Below, piece by piece: positions 37,166 through 47,911 of a stretch of 63,517 bases of DNA. The DNA is taken from NCBI RefSeq assembly GCF_030211955.1, contig NZ_JASODI010000016.1, positions 1-63,517 of the forward strand, given 5' to 3'. The translations under genes and the position numbers were made by a program. How positions within the stretch are numbered: position 1 is the first letter of the stretch; each line of letters opens with the position of its first letter. The DNA comes from Corynebacterium frankenforstense (lineage in GTDB: Bacteria; Actinomycetota; Actinomycetes; Mycobacteriales; Mycobacteriaceae). The notes below the pieces were generated by a model. The model had not been told where the DNA came from. It saw only the letters and a list, made by a program, of their open reading frames with translations, and ran no database searches.

Positions 37166-38556
37166 CCGGCTCCTTGGCACAGGACGCACTCTTCGGCTCC
37201 GCGGACCCGGGGGCCGACGGCCCCGGCGGCCCGGGCGCCGGCGGCCCCGGGCGCAGCGGCGCGGAGTACTTCGCCGTCGACTCGAACGCCCCGCTGGCCG
37301 CCCGGATGCGCCCGCGCACCCTCGACGAGGTCCTCGGCCAGCGCCACCTGCTCGGCGAGGGCACCCCGCTGCGCCGCCTGATCGAGGGCCAGGGCGATTC
37401 CTCGGTGATCCTCTACGGCCCGCCCGGTACCGGCAAGACCACGATCGCCTCGCTGATCAGCACCTCCACCGGCCGCGACTTCATCGCCCTGTCGGCCCTG
37501 AACTCCGGGGTCAAGCAGATCCGCGAGGTCATCGACCGGGCCCGCCGCGAGCTGATCGCCGGCCGGCGCACCGTGCTGTTCATCGACGAGGTCCACCGCT
37601 TCTCCCGCACCCAGCAGGACGCCCTGCTCGCCGCCGTGGAGAACCGCACCGTGCTGCTCGTGGCCGCCACCACCGAGAACCCGTCCTTCTCCGTCGTCTC
37701 CCCGCTGCTCTCGCGCTCGCTGCTGCTGCAGCTGAAACCCTTGGGCGACGACGACCTCGCCGAGCTGGTCCGCCGCGCCGCCGCCGACGAGCGCGGCCTG
37801 GCGGGCCGCATCACGCTCTCCGACGACGCCGTCGCCCAGCTGGTGCGCCTGGCCGCCGGCGACGCGCGCCGCGTGCTGACCTACCTCGAGGCCTCCGCCG
37901 AGGCCGTCGCCGACGGCGGCGAGCTCGACGTGGAGACCATCCGCGAGAACGTCAACCGCGCCGTGGTGCGCTACGACCGCGACGGCGACCAGCACTACGA
38001 CATCACCAGCGCCTTCATCAAGTCCATCCGCGGCTCCGACGTCGACGCCGCCCTGCACTACCTGGCCCGCATGATCGAGGGCGGCGAGGACCCCCGCTTC
38101 ATCGCCCGCCGCCTGGTGGTCCACGCCAGCGAGGACATCGGCATGGCGGACCCGACGGCCCTGCAGACGGCCGTCGCCGCCGCCGACGCCGTGCAGTTCA
38201 TCGGCATGCCCGAGGGCCGCCTCGCCCTGGCCCAGGCCACCATCCACCTGGCCACCGCGCCGAAGTCCAACGGGGTGATCCGCGCGATCGACGCCGCCCT
38301 GGCGGACGTGCGCGCCGGCAAGGTCGGCCCCGTGCCGCCGCACCTGCGTGACGGCCACTACTCGGGTGCGAAGAACCTGGGCAATGCCGTGGGCTACGTC
38401 TACCCGCACGACGACGCGCGCGGCGTCGTCAAGCAGCGCTACATCCCGGAGGAGCTCGACGAGGCCGTCTACTACGCGCCCACCGACCACGGCGCGGAGA
38501 AGCGGGTCAGCGCGCTCGTCGCCTCGCTGCGCCGCATCGTGCGCGGGCGTCGTTAA
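37162..38556 (+). CDS. rarA: Replication-associated recombination ATPase RarA (MgsA)
   Basis: AAA+ ATPase that acts at stalled replication forks. 464 aa from GTG 37162, which overlaps the preceding stop. Walker [10 protein letters not shown] near residue 90, Walker [10 protein letters not shown], sensor [20 protein letters not shown], and the C-terminal tetramerisation domain ([19 protein letters not shown]). The first ~35 residues hold a Gly/Pro-rich stretch ([14 protein letters not shown]) similar to the one in RuvB. The stop codon lies in the loop of a hairpin (38545-38568). Confidence 0.95.
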   Translation: MTGSLAQDALFGSADPGADGPGGPGAGGPGRSGAEYFAVDSNAPLAARMRPRTLDEVLGQRHLLGEGTPLRRLIEGQGDSSVILYGPPGTGKTTIASLISTSTGRDFIALSALNSGVKQIREVIDRARRELIAGRRTVLFIDEVHRFSRTQQDALLAAVENRTVLLVAATTENPSFSVVSPLLSRSLLLQLKPLGDDDLAELVRRAAADERGLAGRITLSDDAVAQLVRLAAGDARRVLTYLEASAEAVADGGELDVETIRENVNRAVVRYDRDGDQHYDITSAFIKSIRGSDVDAALHYLARMIEGGEDPRFIARRLVVHASEDIGMADPTALQTAVAAADAVQFIGMPEGRLALAQATIHLATAPKSNGVIRAIDAALADVRAGKVGPVPPHLRDGHYSGAKNLGNAVGYVYPHDDARGVVKQRYIPEELDEAVYYAPTDHGAEKRVSALVASLRRIVRGRR

Positions 38557-38568
38557 TTTCCGACGCCC
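38545..38568 (+). terminator. Complete copy of the dispersed palindromic element at the rarA stop
   Basis: GGGCGTCG (38545-38552), loop TTAATTTC, CGACGCCC (38561-38568). The perfect 8-bp stem spans the rarA stop codon. No U-run. It is both a probable terminator or mRNA end structure and the only full copy of the repeat family in this window. Confidence 0.65.
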
Positions 38569-38655
38569 CGCCGCACGCCCGGGCGCGCCACCCGCACCGC
38601 CAGGCGGCGCAGCGGCGGGCGGGGCCCGCCGCGGAAGCCTTGCCCGGGTGGGGAA

Positions 38656-38683
38656 CTGACGCGCGCGGTCGACGGGGTAAAGT
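38656..38683 (+). promoter_or_regulatory. Predicted alaS promoter
   Basis: CTGACG, a 16-nt spacer and TAAAGT (38678-38683) within GGGGTAAAGTGTGC. The leader would be about 70 nt with AAGGAAGA before the GTG. No T-box-like structure is visible in it. Confidence 0.55.
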
Positions 38684-38759
38684 GTGCATCCGACCCGCGG
38701 GCGGCGCCGAGGCAACTCGGGCGCCCCGCACACCCGACAGATGCAAGGAAGACCCCGTC

Positions 38760-41441
38760 GTGCAGACACATGAGATCCGGGAGCGGTTCACCAACCACTT
38801 CGTGAAGGCCGGCCACACGCCCGTGCCCAGCGCCTCACTGATCCTCGACGACCCGAATCTGCTGTTCGTCAACGCCGGCATGGTGCCGTTCAAGCCCTTC
38901 TTCCTCGGCCAGCAGACCCCGCCCTTCCCGAGCGGGACCGCGACCTCGATCCAGAAGTGCGTGCGCACCCTCGACATCGACGAGGTCGGCATCACCACCC
39001 GTCACAACACCTTCTTCCAGATGGCGGGCAACTTCTCCTTCGGCCAGTACTTCAAGGAGGGTGCCATCACCCACGCCTGGACCCTGCTGACCGACTCCCT
39101 GGAGGAGGGCGGCTTCGGCCTGGACCCCGAGCGGCTGTGGGTGACCGTCTACGAGAACGACGACGAGGCCGCCGACATCTGGCACGAGAAGATGGGCGTG
39201 CCCCACGAGCGCATCCAGCGCCTCGGCATGGCGGACAACTACTGGTCCATGGGCGTGCCCGGCCCCTGCGGTCCGTGCTCCGAGATCTACTACGACCGCG
39301 GCCCCGAGTACGGCAGTGAGGGCGGCCCCATCGCCGACGACAACCGCTACATGGAGATCTGGAACCTGGTCTTCATGGAGAAGGAGCGCGGCGAGGGCAT
39401 CGGCAAGGACGACTTCGAGATCCTCGGCGACCTGCCCAAGAAGAACATCGACACCGGCCTCGGCGTCGAGCGTGTCGCCTGCATCCTGCAGGGCGTGGAC
39501 AACGTCTACGAGACCGACCTGCTGCGCCCGGTCATCGACGTCGCCGAGACCGTCACCGGCTCCACCTACGAGGACCCGGCCGCGGACCGCGCCGACGACA
39601 TCCGCTTCCGCGTCATCGCCGACCACTCGCGTACGGCCATGATGCTGATCCTCGATGGGGTCAGCCCCTCCAACGAGGGTCGCGGCTACATCCTGCGCCG
39701 CCTGCTGCGCCGCATCATCCGCTCCGCCCGCCTGCTGGGCGCGACGGGCGCGACCATGGAGAAGTTCATGACCACGATCATGGACACCATGGAGCCGTCC
39801 TTCCCGGAGATCGCCCGCAACCGCGAGCGCATCCTGCACGTCGCCGTCGGCGAGGAGGACACCTTCCTGCGCACCCTGGCCTCCGGCACGCGTCTGTTCG
39901 AGCAGACCGCCGAGAGCCTCAAGGGCAAGGGCGCGGCCACCGTGCCCGGTGCGCGCGCCTTCGAGCTGCACGACACCTACGGCTTCCCGATCGACCTGAC
40001 CCTCGAGATGGCCCACGAGGCCGGCCTCGAGGTCGACATGGACGGCTTCGAGTCCGCCATGGCCGAGCAGAAGGCCCGCGCCAAGGCCGACAACCGCGCC
40101 AAGAAGCACGGCCACACCGACCTCTCCGTCTACCGCGAGTTCGTCGACGAGCACCCGACCGTCTTCCACGGCTACGAGGACCTCACCGGCTCCGCCAGGG
40201 TCCTCGGCCTGGTCGCCGGCGGCAAACTGGTCAACGAGGCCCACGAGGGCGACGAGGTCGAGGTCATCCTCGACGCGACCCCGATGTACGCCGAGTCCGG
40301 CGGCCAGATGGCCGACCGCGGCACCATCTCCGTCGGCGCGACCACCCTCGACGTCAACGACGTGCAGAAGGTGGGCAAGAAGGTCTGGCTGCACAAGTCC
40401 ACCGTGGCCGCCGGCGGTCTGGCCGTCGGCGACGAGGTCACCGCCGAGGTCGACGCCGCGTGGCGCCACGGCGCCCGCCAGGCGCACTCGGCGACCCACC
40501 TCATCCACGCCGCGCTGCGCGAGATCCTCGGGCCCGACGCCGTCCAGGCCGGCTCGCTCAACCGCCCCGGCTACCTGCGCTTCGACTTCGCCTACACCCA
40601 CCAGCTCACCCCGGATCAGCTCCGGCAGATCGAGCTGGTGACCAACCGCGCCGTCGACGCCGACTACGAGGTCAACACCATCGAGACCACCTTGGACAAC
40701 GCCCTGGACATGGGCGCGATGGCGCTCTTCGGCGAGGCCTACGGCGACAACGTGCGCATGGTCGAGATCGGCGGGCCGTTCTCCCGCGAGCTGTGCGGCG
40801 GCACCCACGTCTCGCACTCCTCGCAGATCGGCCCGGTCTCCGTGCTCGGCGAGTCGTCGGTCGGCTCCGGTGCGCGCCGCATCGAGGCCTACTCGGGCCT
40901 GGACGCCTTCCGCTTCATGTCCAAGGAGACCGCGCTGGTCTCCGGCGTGGCCGCCGAGCTCAAGGCGCAGAGCGCCGACGTGCCGGACCGCGTGCGCGCC
41001 CTGGCCGAGCGCCTCAAGGCCGCCGAGAAGCGCGTCGCCGAGCTCAAGGCCCGTCAGCTGACCGCCCAGACCGCCGACCTCGTCGCCGGCGCCGAGCAGG
41101 CCGGGAAGTTCCGCGTCGTCGGCGCCCGGCTCGACGACGGCGTGACCGGCAAGGAGCTGCGCACCGTCGCCGGCGCCGCCCGCGACCGCCTCGGCTCCGA
41201 GCCCGGCGTCGTGGTCTTCGCCTCCACGGACCCGGAGAAGGGCTCGATGCCCTTCATCGTCGCCGCCAACCCGGCCGCCGTCGAAGCGGGCGCGAAGGCC
41301 GGCGACCTGGTCAAGCTGATCGGCGGGTACGTCGATGGCCGCGGCGGCGGCAAGGCCGACATGGCCCAGGGCTCCGGCGCCAAGCCCGAGGGCTTCGCCG
41401 CCGGTCTCAAGGCCGCCCGCGAGGAGCTCGCCGGCCGCTAG
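38760..41441 (+). CDS. alaS: Alanyl-tRNA synthetase
   Basis: 893 aa from GTG 38760; the upstream in-frame extension to 38640 is not family sequence. Aminoacylation domain: [36 protein letters not shown] and [15 protein letters not shown]. Editing domain with the [12 protein letters not shown] zinc/catalytic histidines and [14 protein letters not shown]-terminal oligomerisation/DHHA1 domain ends [16 protein letters not shown]. All parts are intact. Confidence 0.97.
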   Translation: MQTHEIRERFTNHFVKAGHTPVPSASLILDDPNLLFVNAGMVPFKPFFLGQQTPPFPSGTATSIQKCVRTLDIDEVGITTRHNTFFQMAGNFSFGQYFKEGAITHAWTLLTDSLEEGGFGLDPERLWVTVYENDDEAADIWHEKMGVPHERIQRLGMADNYWSMGVPGPCGPCSEIYYDRGPEYGSEGGPIADDNRYMEIWNLVFMEKERGEGIGKDDFEILGDLPKKNIDTGLGVERVACILQGVDNVYETDLLRPVIDVAETVTGSTYEDPAADRADDIRFRVIADHSRTAMMLILDGVSPSNEGRGYILRRLLRRIIRSARLLGATGATMEKFMTTIMDTMEPSFPEIARNRERILHVAVGEEDTFLRTLASGTRLFEQTAESLKGKGAATVPGARAFELHDTYGFPIDLTLEMAHEAGLEVDMDGFESAMAEQKARAKADNRAKKHGHTDLSVYREFVDEHPTVFHGYEDLTGSARVLGLVAGGKLVNEAHEGDEVEVILDATPMYAESGGQMADRGTISVGATTLDVNDVQKVGKKVWLHKSTVAAGGLAVGDEVTAEVDAAWRHGARQAHSATHLIHAALREILGPDAVQAGSLNRPGYLRFDFAYTHQLTPDQLRQIELVTNRAVDADYEVNTIETTLDNALDMGAMALFGEAYGDNVRMVEIGGPFSRELCGGTHVSHSSQIGPVSVLGESSVGSGARRIEAYSGLDAFRFMSKETALVSGVAAELKAQSADVPDRVRALAERLKAAEKRVAELKARQLTAQTADLVAGAEQAGKFRVVGARLDDGVTGKELRTVAGAARDRLGSEPGVVVFASTDPEKGSMPFIVAANPAAVEAGAKAGDLVKLIGGYVDGRGGGKADMAQGSGAKPEGFAAGLKAAREELAGR

Positions 41442-41654
41442 GCCCGGTGGGCACGCGCACCCCTCCGCCGGCCGTCCCCGCCACGCCCGGGGCGGCCACC
41501 GGCGTATTAGGGGAGCCATCAAGTACATTCATCGGTGAGCCCCGTCTGCGTGCGGCCGGGTGCGCCTTCCGCGTGCCTCCCGCCTTCCGGGGCGTACCGC
41601 CGAGTCGAGGAACGGGCGCGGGCACGAGTCCGCGCCCTAGGAAGGCCCCCGCTG

Positions 41655-42272
41655 ATGAAGGAGAGTGTCGACACCCCCGGGGTGGACGACCCCGGTAGGG
41701 GTCGCCGCATCGGCGTCGACGTCGGCACCGTGCGCATCGGCGTCGCCGCCAGCGACTCCGACGGCAGCCTGGCCACTCCCGTGGAGACCGTCGCCCGCGT
41801 CAGCGAGCTGGCGGACCTGCGCGCGTCCGGCCAGGCTCCTGCGGCCGCCGACTTCCCGGACGCGGCCCGCGTCGCCGATATCGCGCGCGAGTACCGCGCC
41901 GTCGAGATCATCGTCGGCCTGCCGCGCAACCTCTCCGGCCACGGCTCGACCAGCGTGCACCACGCCCGCGCCTTCGCGGCCGTCCTCGCCGCCCTGCTGC
42001 CCGGTGTCCCCGTGCGGCTCGCCGACGAGAGATTGACGACGGTCGCGGCGACCACCGCCCTGCGTTCCTCCGGCGTGAGCGCACGCCGCTCGCGCGGCGT
42101 GATCGACCAGGCGGCGGCCGTCGAGATCCTGCAGACCTGGCTCGACGGACGCCGCGCGTACCTGGCACGGGCGACCACCGCGGCGTCGGAAAGCGACGCA
42201 GAACGTCCGGCGCGTCCCGCGCCGAGCCCCGCCGACCTCGCGCGGCGCAACCGAAAGACGACAGAGGAGTAA
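41655..42272 (+). CDS. ruvX: RuvX/YqgF family RNase H-fold nuclease
   Basis: Putative pre-16S rRNA nuclease or Holliday-junction resolvase-like enzyme of the RNase H fold. 205 aa from ATG 41655, with AGGAAGG about 10 nt upstream; the frame extends to 41535 without family sequence. Catalytic segments: [30 protein letters not shown] and [16 protein letters not shown]. The acidic/Ala tail ([20 protein letters not shown]) is longer than usual, and its DNA (42179-42192) matches a half copy of the dispersed element. Follows alaS and precedes mltG, the standard actinobacterial order. Confidence 0.93.
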   Translation: MKESVDTPGVDDPGRGRRIGVDVGTVRIGVAASDSDGSLATPVETVARVSELADLRASGQAPAAADFPDAARVADIAREYRAVEIIVGLPRNLSGHGSTSVHHARAFAAVLAALLPGVPVRLADERLTTVAATTALRSSGVSARRSRGVIDQAAAVEILQTWLDGRRAYLARATTAASESDAERPARPAPSPADLARRNRKTTEE

Positions 42273-42279
42273 GACCAGC

Positions 42280-43629
42280 ATGTCCCGAACCTCCCGCACC
42301 ACCCGCCGGACCCGGACGGGGCGTCGCGTCGGCCGGCGCATGGAGCCGCGCTACGTCAAGCGGCGGCAGCGCGGTCTCGCCGTGCTCATCGCCGCGATCG
42401 TGCTGATGATCGGCGCCGTGGTCTACATCGGCGTGCGCGTCTCCTCGAGCTCCGGCACAGACTACCAGGGAGACGGCAACGGCCAGATCGAGCTCGTCGA
42501 GGTCGCCGAGGGCTCCTCGCTCTCCGAGCTCGGCCCCGAACTGGAGGAGCGCGGCATCGTCAAGACCGACGCCGCCTTCCAGTCCGCCGCCATGTCCACC
42601 CAGGGCGCCAGCGCCATCGAGCCCGGCTTCTACCGGATGCAGGGCGAGATGAGCGCGCAGGCCGCCGTCGACGCGCTGCTGGACCCGGACAACCGCGTCG
42701 AGCTGCTTGACGTGCAGGGCGGGGCGACGCTGATGGACGTCACCGTTCTCGGCGGGGACACCCGCTACGGCATCTACTCCCTGATCTCCCAGTCGCTGTG
42801 CGGTGCGCACGATGACGCCGAGGGCTGCCTGAGCCCGGAGGAGATCGCCCACGCCGGCGCGACCGCCGACCTGGCCGCGCTCAACGTCCCGGACTGGGCG
42901 CGCGAGCCGATCGAGGCGCGCGGAGACGACCCGCGCCGCCTCGAGGGCCTGATCATGCCGGGCCAGTACGTGCTCAACCCGACCATGAGCGCCGAGGAGA
43001 TCCTCGCCGACCTGATCAAGCGCTCGGCCGACCAGTACAACGAGACCGGCATCGTCGAGCGCGCCCAGGCCGTGGGCCTGAGCCCCTACGAGCTGCTGAC
43101 GGCCGCCTCCCTGGTTGAGCGCGAGTCGCCGGCCGGGGAGTTCGACAAGGTCGCCCGCGTGATCCTCAACCGCCTGGCCGAGCCGATGCGCCTCGAGTTC
43201 GACTCCACCGTCAACTACGACGTCGCCGAGCAGGAGGTCGCCACCACCGACGAGGACCGCGCCCGCGAGACGCCGTGGAACACCTACGCCAAGGACGGCC
43301 TGCCCGACACCCCGATCGCCAGCCCCTCGGCCGAGGCGGTCGAGGCCATGGAGCACCCGGCGGAGGGCAACTGGAAGTTCTTCGTCACCGTCGACTCCGA
43401 CGGCACCACGGTCTTCAACGACGACTACGACTCGCACCTGGCCGACGTCAACCGCGCCATCGAGTCCGGCGTGCTGGACTCCAACCGCGGCGAGGCCCAC
43501 ACCGGCCCCGGCGGCGCTGAGGACGTCGAGCGCGCTGAGGGCGGGGATGCCCCGGCCGAGGGTCCGTCCGACGCTCCGGCCGAGGGCCAGGGTGCCGCCG
43601 AGCGCGGCGGCGAGGTGATCCAGCCGTGA
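42280..43629 (+). CDS. mltG: Endolytic murein transglycosylase MltG
   Basis: 449 aa. A very basic cytoplasmic N-terminus (RTTRRTRTGRRVGRRM) precedes one membrane helix (LAVLIAAIVLMIGAVVYIGV, about 34-53), then a LysM-like region and the YceG catalytic domain. The catalytic glutamate lies in LLTAASLVERESPAGEFDKV, and the conserved PWNTYAKDGLPDTPIASPS is present. It cuts nascent glycan strands during cell-wall synthesis. The C-terminal ~45 residues (AEDVERAEGGDAPAEGPSDA) are an acidic linker. Its stop overlaps the aroE start. Confidence 0.95.
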   Translation: MSRTSRTTRRTRTGRRVGRRMEPRYVKRRQRGLAVLIAAIVLMIGAVVYIGVRVSSSSGTDYQGDGNGQIELVEVAEGSSLSELGPELEERGIVKTDAAFQSAAMSTQGASAIEPGFYRMQGEMSAQAAVDALLDPDNRVELLDVQGGATLMDVTVLGGDTRYGIYSLISQSLCGAHDDAEGCLSPEEIAHAGATADLAALNVPDWAREPIEARGDDPRRLEGLIMPGQYVLNPTMSAEEILADLIKRSADQYNETGIVERAQAVGLSPYELLTAASLVERESPAGEFDKVARVILNRLAEPMRLEFDSTVNYDVAEQEVATTDEDRARETPWNTYAKDGLPDTPIASPSAEAVEAMEHPAEGNWKFFVTVDSDGTTVFNDDYDSHLADVNRAIESGVLDSNRGEAHTGPGGAEDVERAEGGDAPAEGPSDAPAEGQGAAERGGEVIQP

Positions 43630-44471
43630 CCGAGGAGCGCGAGATCCGCCACCGCGCGGCGGTGCTCGGCGACCCGGTCGAGCACTCGCTCTCGCCGCTG
43701 CTGCACAACGCCGGCTACCGCGCCGCCGGCCTGGACGACTGGGAGTACACGCGCCGGCGCTGCCCGCGCGGCCAGCTCGCCGGCATCGTCGGCGGGTCGG
43801 GGCCTGAGTACGCCGGGTTCTCGGTGACCATGCCGGGCAAGTTCGAGGCGCTCGAGTTCGCCGACGAGGTCACCGACCGGGCAAGCGCCGTGGGCTCCGC
43901 CAACACGCTGGTGCGCCGGCCGGAAGGCGGCTGGCGCGCCGACAACACCGACGTCGACGGCGTGCACGGCGCGCTCGACGAGCTGACCGGGCGCAACCCC
44001 GAGGGCCCGGCCGCGCGGATTCGCCGCGCCGTGCTGCTCGGCGCCGGCGGCACCGCCCACGCGGTGCTTTTTGCGCTCGTCGAGCGCGGGGTGGAGCGCG
44101 TCGACGTGGTCAACCGCTCCGACCGGTACGACGAGCTGGCGGGCCTGGTCGAGGGCTCCGGCACCGAGATGGTCTTCCGCCGCTGGGACGAGGACCTGCG
44201 CGCGCTGTCGGTGGCCGCCGACGCGGTAGTCTCCACCGTGCCGGCCAGCATCGCCGACCCCTACGCCGAGGACCTGGGCCACGCCCCGGTGCTCGACGTC
44301 GTCTACGACCCGCGCCCGACGAAGCTGTGCGTGGCCGCCTCCGCCAACGGCTTCCTCACCGCCGCCGGCCACGTCATGCTGGCCCACCAGGCCTTCGGCC
44401 AGTTCGAGCAGTTCACCGGGATGGACGCCCCGCGTAAGGAGATGCGCGCGGCGATCGACGCCGCGGTCTGA
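43626..44471 (+). CDS. aroE: Shikimate dehydrogenase
   Basis: Reduces 3-dehydroshikimate to shikimate with NADPH. 281 aa starting at GTG 43626, which overlaps the mltG stop (GTGA). Substrate-binding segment LGDPVEHSLSPLLHNAGYRA, catalytic lysine in FSVTMPGKFEALE, ADNTDVDGVHGAL, and the nucleotide loop VLLGAGGTAHAVLFAL. Start of the aromatic gene run aroE - prepilin peptidase - aroC - aroKB - aroQ. Confidence 0.95.
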   Translation: MTEEREIRHRAAVLGDPVEHSLSPLLHNAGYRAAGLDDWEYTRRRCPRGQLAGIVGGSGPEYAGFSVTMPGKFEALEFADEVTDRASAVGSANTLVRRPEGGWRADNTDVDGVHGALDELTGRNPEGPAARIRRAVLLGAGGTAHAVLFALVERGVERVDVVNRSDRYDELAGLVEGSGTEMVFRRWDEDLRALSVAADAVVSTVPASIADPYAEDLGHAPVLDVVYDPRPTKLCVAASANGFLTAAGHVMLAHQAFGQFEQFTGMDAPRKEMRAAIDAAV

Positions 44472-44513
44472 TATCCAGGAGGGGGATTCAAGGGGAGACA
44501 TCGGGGGGATGTC

Positions 44514-44972
44514 GTGGGAAAGATCGTACTGTTCAGCGGCGCCGCCTCCGGCGTCGCGTGCGTGCTCGCACTGGCCTGCGGTAGCGCGTGGGCGCTCGCG
44601 CTCGTCGTCATCGACCTGCGCCGGTGTCTGCTCCCGGACGCGCTGACCCTGCCCGGCGCGGCCGTCGTGGCGCTCGTCGCCGTGGCGGCCGGAGAACCCT
44701 GGGCGATGGCCGGGGGAGTGGCCTGGGCGCTGCTCTACCTGGGTGTCGGGCTGCTGATCGGCGGGGTCGGCGGGGGAGACGTCAAGCTCGCCCTGGCGCT
44801 GGGCACGGCGGCCGCGATCGCCGCGGGCGCGGCCGGTCTGGCCGCCGCCGTCATCGGCTCGAGCGCGCTGACGATCACGGTGATGGCGCTGACCCGCCGT
44901 CGTGCGCTGCCGCACGGGCCGGGCATGGTCTCGGCCACAGTCCTGGTGTGTTTGGTCGCACAGGTGTTGTGA
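44514..44972 (+). CDS. A24 family prepilin peptidase, short form
   Basis: 152-aa polytopic membrane protein with about five predicted helices. The two catalytic aspartates of the GxGD aspartyl protease family appear as VIDLRRCLLPDALT and GGVGGGDVKLALALG. The N-terminal methyltransferase domain of full-size PilD is absent, as is common in actinobacteria. It may process type IV/Tad pilin-like precursors, but no pilin gene is in this window. GTG start; it lies between aroE and aroC, which appears to be the usual corynebacterial position. Confidence 0.85.
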   Translation: MGKIVLFSGAASGVACVLALACGSAWALALVVIDLRRCLLPDALTLPGAAVVALVAVAAGEPWAMAGGVAWALLYLGVGLLIGGVGGGDVKLALALGTAAAIAAGAAGLAAAVIGSSALTITVMALTRRRALPHGPGMVSATVLVCLVAQVL

Positions 44973-44978
44973 CACAAT

Positions 44979-46250
44979 ATGCCCATGCTTCGATGGACCA
45001 CAGCTGGAGAATCCCACGGGCAGGCGCTCATCGCGCTGCTCGCGGGCCTGCCCGCGGGCACGCCCGTGGACCGCGCCGAGATCGGCCGTGAACTGGCCCG
45101 CCGCCGCCTCGGCTACGGGCGCGGGGCGCGGATGAAGTTCGAGGCCGACGAGCTGACCGTCCTCGGCGGCGCCCGGCACGGCAAGACCATCGGCGGCCCG
45201 CTGGCGATCATGATCGGCAACTCCGAGTGGCCGAAGTGGACCACCGTGATGTCCCCGGACGCCCTCGACATGGAGGACCCGGAGACCGCCAAGGCCATGG
45301 AGTCCGGCCGCGGGGCGAAGCTGACCCGCCCGCGCCCCGGCCACGCCGACTTCGCCGGCATGGTCAAGTACGGCTTCGACGAGGCCCGCCCGGTCCTCGA
45401 GCGCTCCTCGGCGCGCGAGACCGCCGCGCGCGTGGCCGCCGGCGCCGTGGCCAAGGCCTTCCTGCGCGAGACCCTCGGCGTCGAGGTCGTCTCCCACGTC
45501 GTCTCCATCGGCGCCTCCGAGCCCTACGCCGGGCCCACCCCGGGCGCCGGCGACCTCGAGCGCATCGACGCCTCGCCGGTGCGCGCCGCCGACACGGCCG
45601 CCGAGGAGTCCATGGTCGCCGAGATCGACTCCGCCAAGAAGTCCGGCGACACCCTCGGCGGTGTCGTCGAGGTCGCCGTCACCGGCCTGCCCGTCGGCCT
45701 GGGCACCCACACCACCTGGCGCGACCGCCTCGACGGCCGGCTCGCACAGGCGCTGATGTCGATCCAGTCCGTCAAAGGCGTCGAGATCGGCGACGGGTTC
45801 GCCGAGGCGCGCCGCCGCGGCTCCGAGGCCCACGACGAGATGGTCCGTGAGGACGGCGACCACGAGGTCCACCGCCTGAGCAACCGCGCCGGCGGCCTGG
45901 AGGGCGGCATGACCAACGGCCAGCCGCTGATCACCCGCCTGGCGTTCAAGCCGATCTCGACGGTCCCGCGCGCCCTGCGCACCATCGACATGGCCGACGG
46001 CTCGCCGGCCAAGGCCATCCACCAGCGCTCCGACGTCTGCGCCGTGCCCGCCGGCGGCGTGGTCGCCGAGGCCATGGTGGCCCTGACCCTGGCCACGGCC
46101 GTCACCGAGAAGTTCGGCGGCGACTCGCTCAACGAGACCCGCCGCAACGTCGCCGCCTACCTCGCGGCCGTCGACGAGCGCCTCGCCTTCGGCGCGGACG
46201 CCGCGGCCGACGCCGACGCCGCCGACACGGACGAGGAGGCCGTCCGATGA
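44979..46250 (+). CDS. aroC: Chorismate synthase
   Basis: Converts EPSP to chorismate with reduced FMN. 423 aa; ATG 44979 or 44985 ([15 protein letters not shown]) may be used. Signatures: the N-terminal [37 protein letters not shown] and the C-terminal [17 protein letters not shown]. The last ~25 residues are Ala/Asp-rich ([18 protein letters not shown]). The AT-rich TTGTGACACAAT directly before the ATG suggests an internal leaderless promoter. Its stop overlaps the aroK start (ATGA). Confidence 0.96.
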   Translation: MPMLRWTTAGESHGQALIALLAGLPAGTPVDRAEIGRELARRRLGYGRGARMKFEADELTVLGGARHGKTIGGPLAIMIGNSEWPKWTTVMSPDALDMEDPETAKAMESGRGAKLTRPRPGHADFAGMVKYGFDEARPVLERSSARETAARVAAGAVAKAFLRETLGVEVVSHVVSIGASEPYAGPTPGAGDLERIDASPVRAADTAAEESMVAEIDSAKKSGDTLGGVVEVAVTGLPVGLGTHTTWRDRLDGRLAQALMSIQSVKGVEIGDGFAEARRRGSEAHDEMVREDGDHEVHRLSNRAGGLEGGMTNGQPLITRLAFKPISTVPRALRTIDMADGSPAKAIHQRSDVCAVPAGGVVAEAMVALTLATAVTEKFGGDSLNETRRNVAAYLAAVDERLAFGADAAADADAADTDEEAVR

Positions 46251-47863
46251 GCGCCCCGAACACCGTCATCCTGGTCGGCCCGCCCGGCGCCGGGAAGTCC
46301 ACCGTCGCCCGCCGCCTGGCGCGCGCCCTGGGCACCGTGCACACGGACACCGACACCATGATCGAGCAGGCTCGCGGCCGCAGCTGCGGCGACGTCTTCT
46401 CCGAGGTCGGTGAGCCCGCCTTCCGCGAGCTCGAGGCCCGTGTGGTCGCCGAGACCCTGACCCGCGAGGGCGTGGTCAGCCTCGGTGGCGGTGCGGTGAC
46501 CACCCCGAAGGTCCGCGAGATGCTGGCCAACCACGACGTCGTCTGGATCGACGTCTCCGCCGAGGAGGGCGTGCGCCGCACCGCCGACGAGGCCACCCGC
46601 CCGATCCTCGCCGCCGCGGACCCCCTGGCGCACTACCACGACCTGCTGGACTCCCGCGAGGAGTTCTACCGCGAGGTCTCCGACCTGCACGTGCGCACCG
46701 ACGGGCGCACCCCGGCCCAGGTGGTCACCGAGGTGCTCGCCGGCCTGGAGAACCTCGCCCCGCGCACCACGCCGGACTGCGACCTCGAGCGCGTCGCCGT
46801 GCGCGGGCCGTCGCCCTACACCGTGACCATCGGCCACGGGCTGACCGACGCCGTGGCCGCCCACCTGGTCGACACCGGCGTGCACCACGTCGGCGTGGTC
46901 CACCAGCCGCCGCTGGCCGCCCGCGCCAACAAGCTCGTCGAGTCCCTGCGCGCCGCCGGCCTCGACGCCCACGCCCTGCCCGTCGCCGACGCCGAGGACG
47001 GCAAGACCCTCGAGAGCATCGGACGGCTGTGGGCCGAGCTGGGTCGGCTCGGCTTCACCCGCACCGACGCCCTGGTGGGCCTCGGAGGGGGAGCGGCCAC
47101 CGACCTGGCCGGCTTCGCCGCCGCCTGCTGGATGCGCGGCATCCGCGTCGTCCAGGTGCCCACCACGGTGCTGGCGATGGTCGACGCGGCCGTCGGCGGC
47201 AAGACCGGCATCAACACCGAGGCCGGCAAGAACCTCGTGGGCGCTTTCCACGAGCCCTCGGCCGTCTTCTGCGACCTCGACCACCTGGTCGACCTGCCGA
47301 AGCGCGAGCTCGTCGCGGGCTCGGCCGAGATCGTCAAGACCGGCTTCATCGCCGACCCGGTGATCCTGCGCCGCTACGAGGAGGACCCCGCCGCCGCCCT
47401 GCGCGCCGACGGCTTCCTGCCGGAGCTGGTGCGCCGCTCCGTCACGGTCAAGGCCGGCGTGGTGGGCAAGGACCTCAAGGAGGTCGGCCTGCGCGAGATC
47501 CTCAACTACGGCCACACCTTCGGCCACGCCGTGGAGCGCCGCGAGAACTACCGCTGGCGCCACGGCGACGCGGTCGCCGTGGGCATGGTCTTCGTCGCCG
47601 AGCTGGCCCACGCCCGCGACCTCATCGACGCCGCCCTGGTCCAGCGCCACCGTGACATCCTCGAGTCCGTGGGACTGCCCACCGTCTACCGGGACGGCCG
47701 CTGGGAGGAGCTGCGCGAGGCGATGAGCCACGACAAGAAGAACCGCGACGGCCGCCTGCGCTTCGTCGCCCTGGACGGCAAGGTCGGCCGCACCACGCGC
47801 ATCGAGGGCCCCTCCGAGGAGGAGCTGCGCGCGGCCTACGCCGCGGTCGGCGGCACGGACTAG
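46247..47863 (+). CDS. aroKB: Fused shikimate kinase / 3-dehydroquinate synthase
   Basis: One uninterrupted 538-aa frame covering two pathway enzymes. Residues ~1-170 are shikimate kinase (P-loop [41 protein letters not shown]). Residues ~182-538 are 3-dehydroquinate synthase: [55 protein letters not shown], and zinc ligands in [21 protein letters not shown] and [11 protein letters not shown]. The join [16 protein letters not shown] is short. An internal GTG at 46798 has no ribosome site, so separate translation is unlikely. Most corynebacteria have adjacent separate aroK and aroB. ATG overlaps the aroC stop. Confidence 0.93.
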   Translation: MSAPNTVILVGPPGAGKSTVARRLARALGTVHTDTDTMIEQARGRSCGDVFSEVGEPAFRELEARVVAETLTREGVVSLGGGAVTTPKVREMLANHDVVWIDVSAEEGVRRTADEATRPILAAADPLAHYHDLLDSREEFYREVSDLHVRTDGRTPAQVVTEVLAGLENLAPRTTPDCDLERVAVRGPSPYTVTIGHGLTDAVAAHLVDTGVHHVGVVHQPPLAARANKLVESLRAAGLDAHALPVADAEDGKTLESIGRLWAELGRLGFTRTDALVGLGGGAATDLAGFAAACWMRGIRVVQVPTTVLAMVDAAVGGKTGINTEAGKNLVGAFHEPSAVFCDLDHLVDLPKRELVAGSAEIVKTGFIADPVILRRYEEDPAAALRADGFLPELVRRSVTVKAGVVGKDLKEVGLREILNYGHTFGHAVERRENYRWRHGDAVAVGMVFVAELAHARDLIDAALVQRHRDILESVGLPTVYRDGRWEELREAMSHDKKNRDGRLRFVALDGKVGRTTRIEGPSEEELRAAYAAVGGTD

Positions 47864-47911
47864 GTCCGGCCAGGCACCGACCAGGCACCAACGCAGAGAG
47901 AGGAACACCAG

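Noticed and set aside
35851..38556. 901-codon frame that would fuse a new N-terminus to RarA
   Set aside because: The part before 37162 is out of frame with, and fully covered by, the phosphotransferase gene and is an Arg/Pro/Gly-rich artefact. RarA begins at GTG 37162.
38557..38759. T-box or other tRNA-sensing leader before alaS
   Set aside because: The 203 nt contain only the rarA-end hairpin, a promoter and a short leader. No T-box sequence or specifier structure was seen; the aspS and hisS leaders are even shorter.
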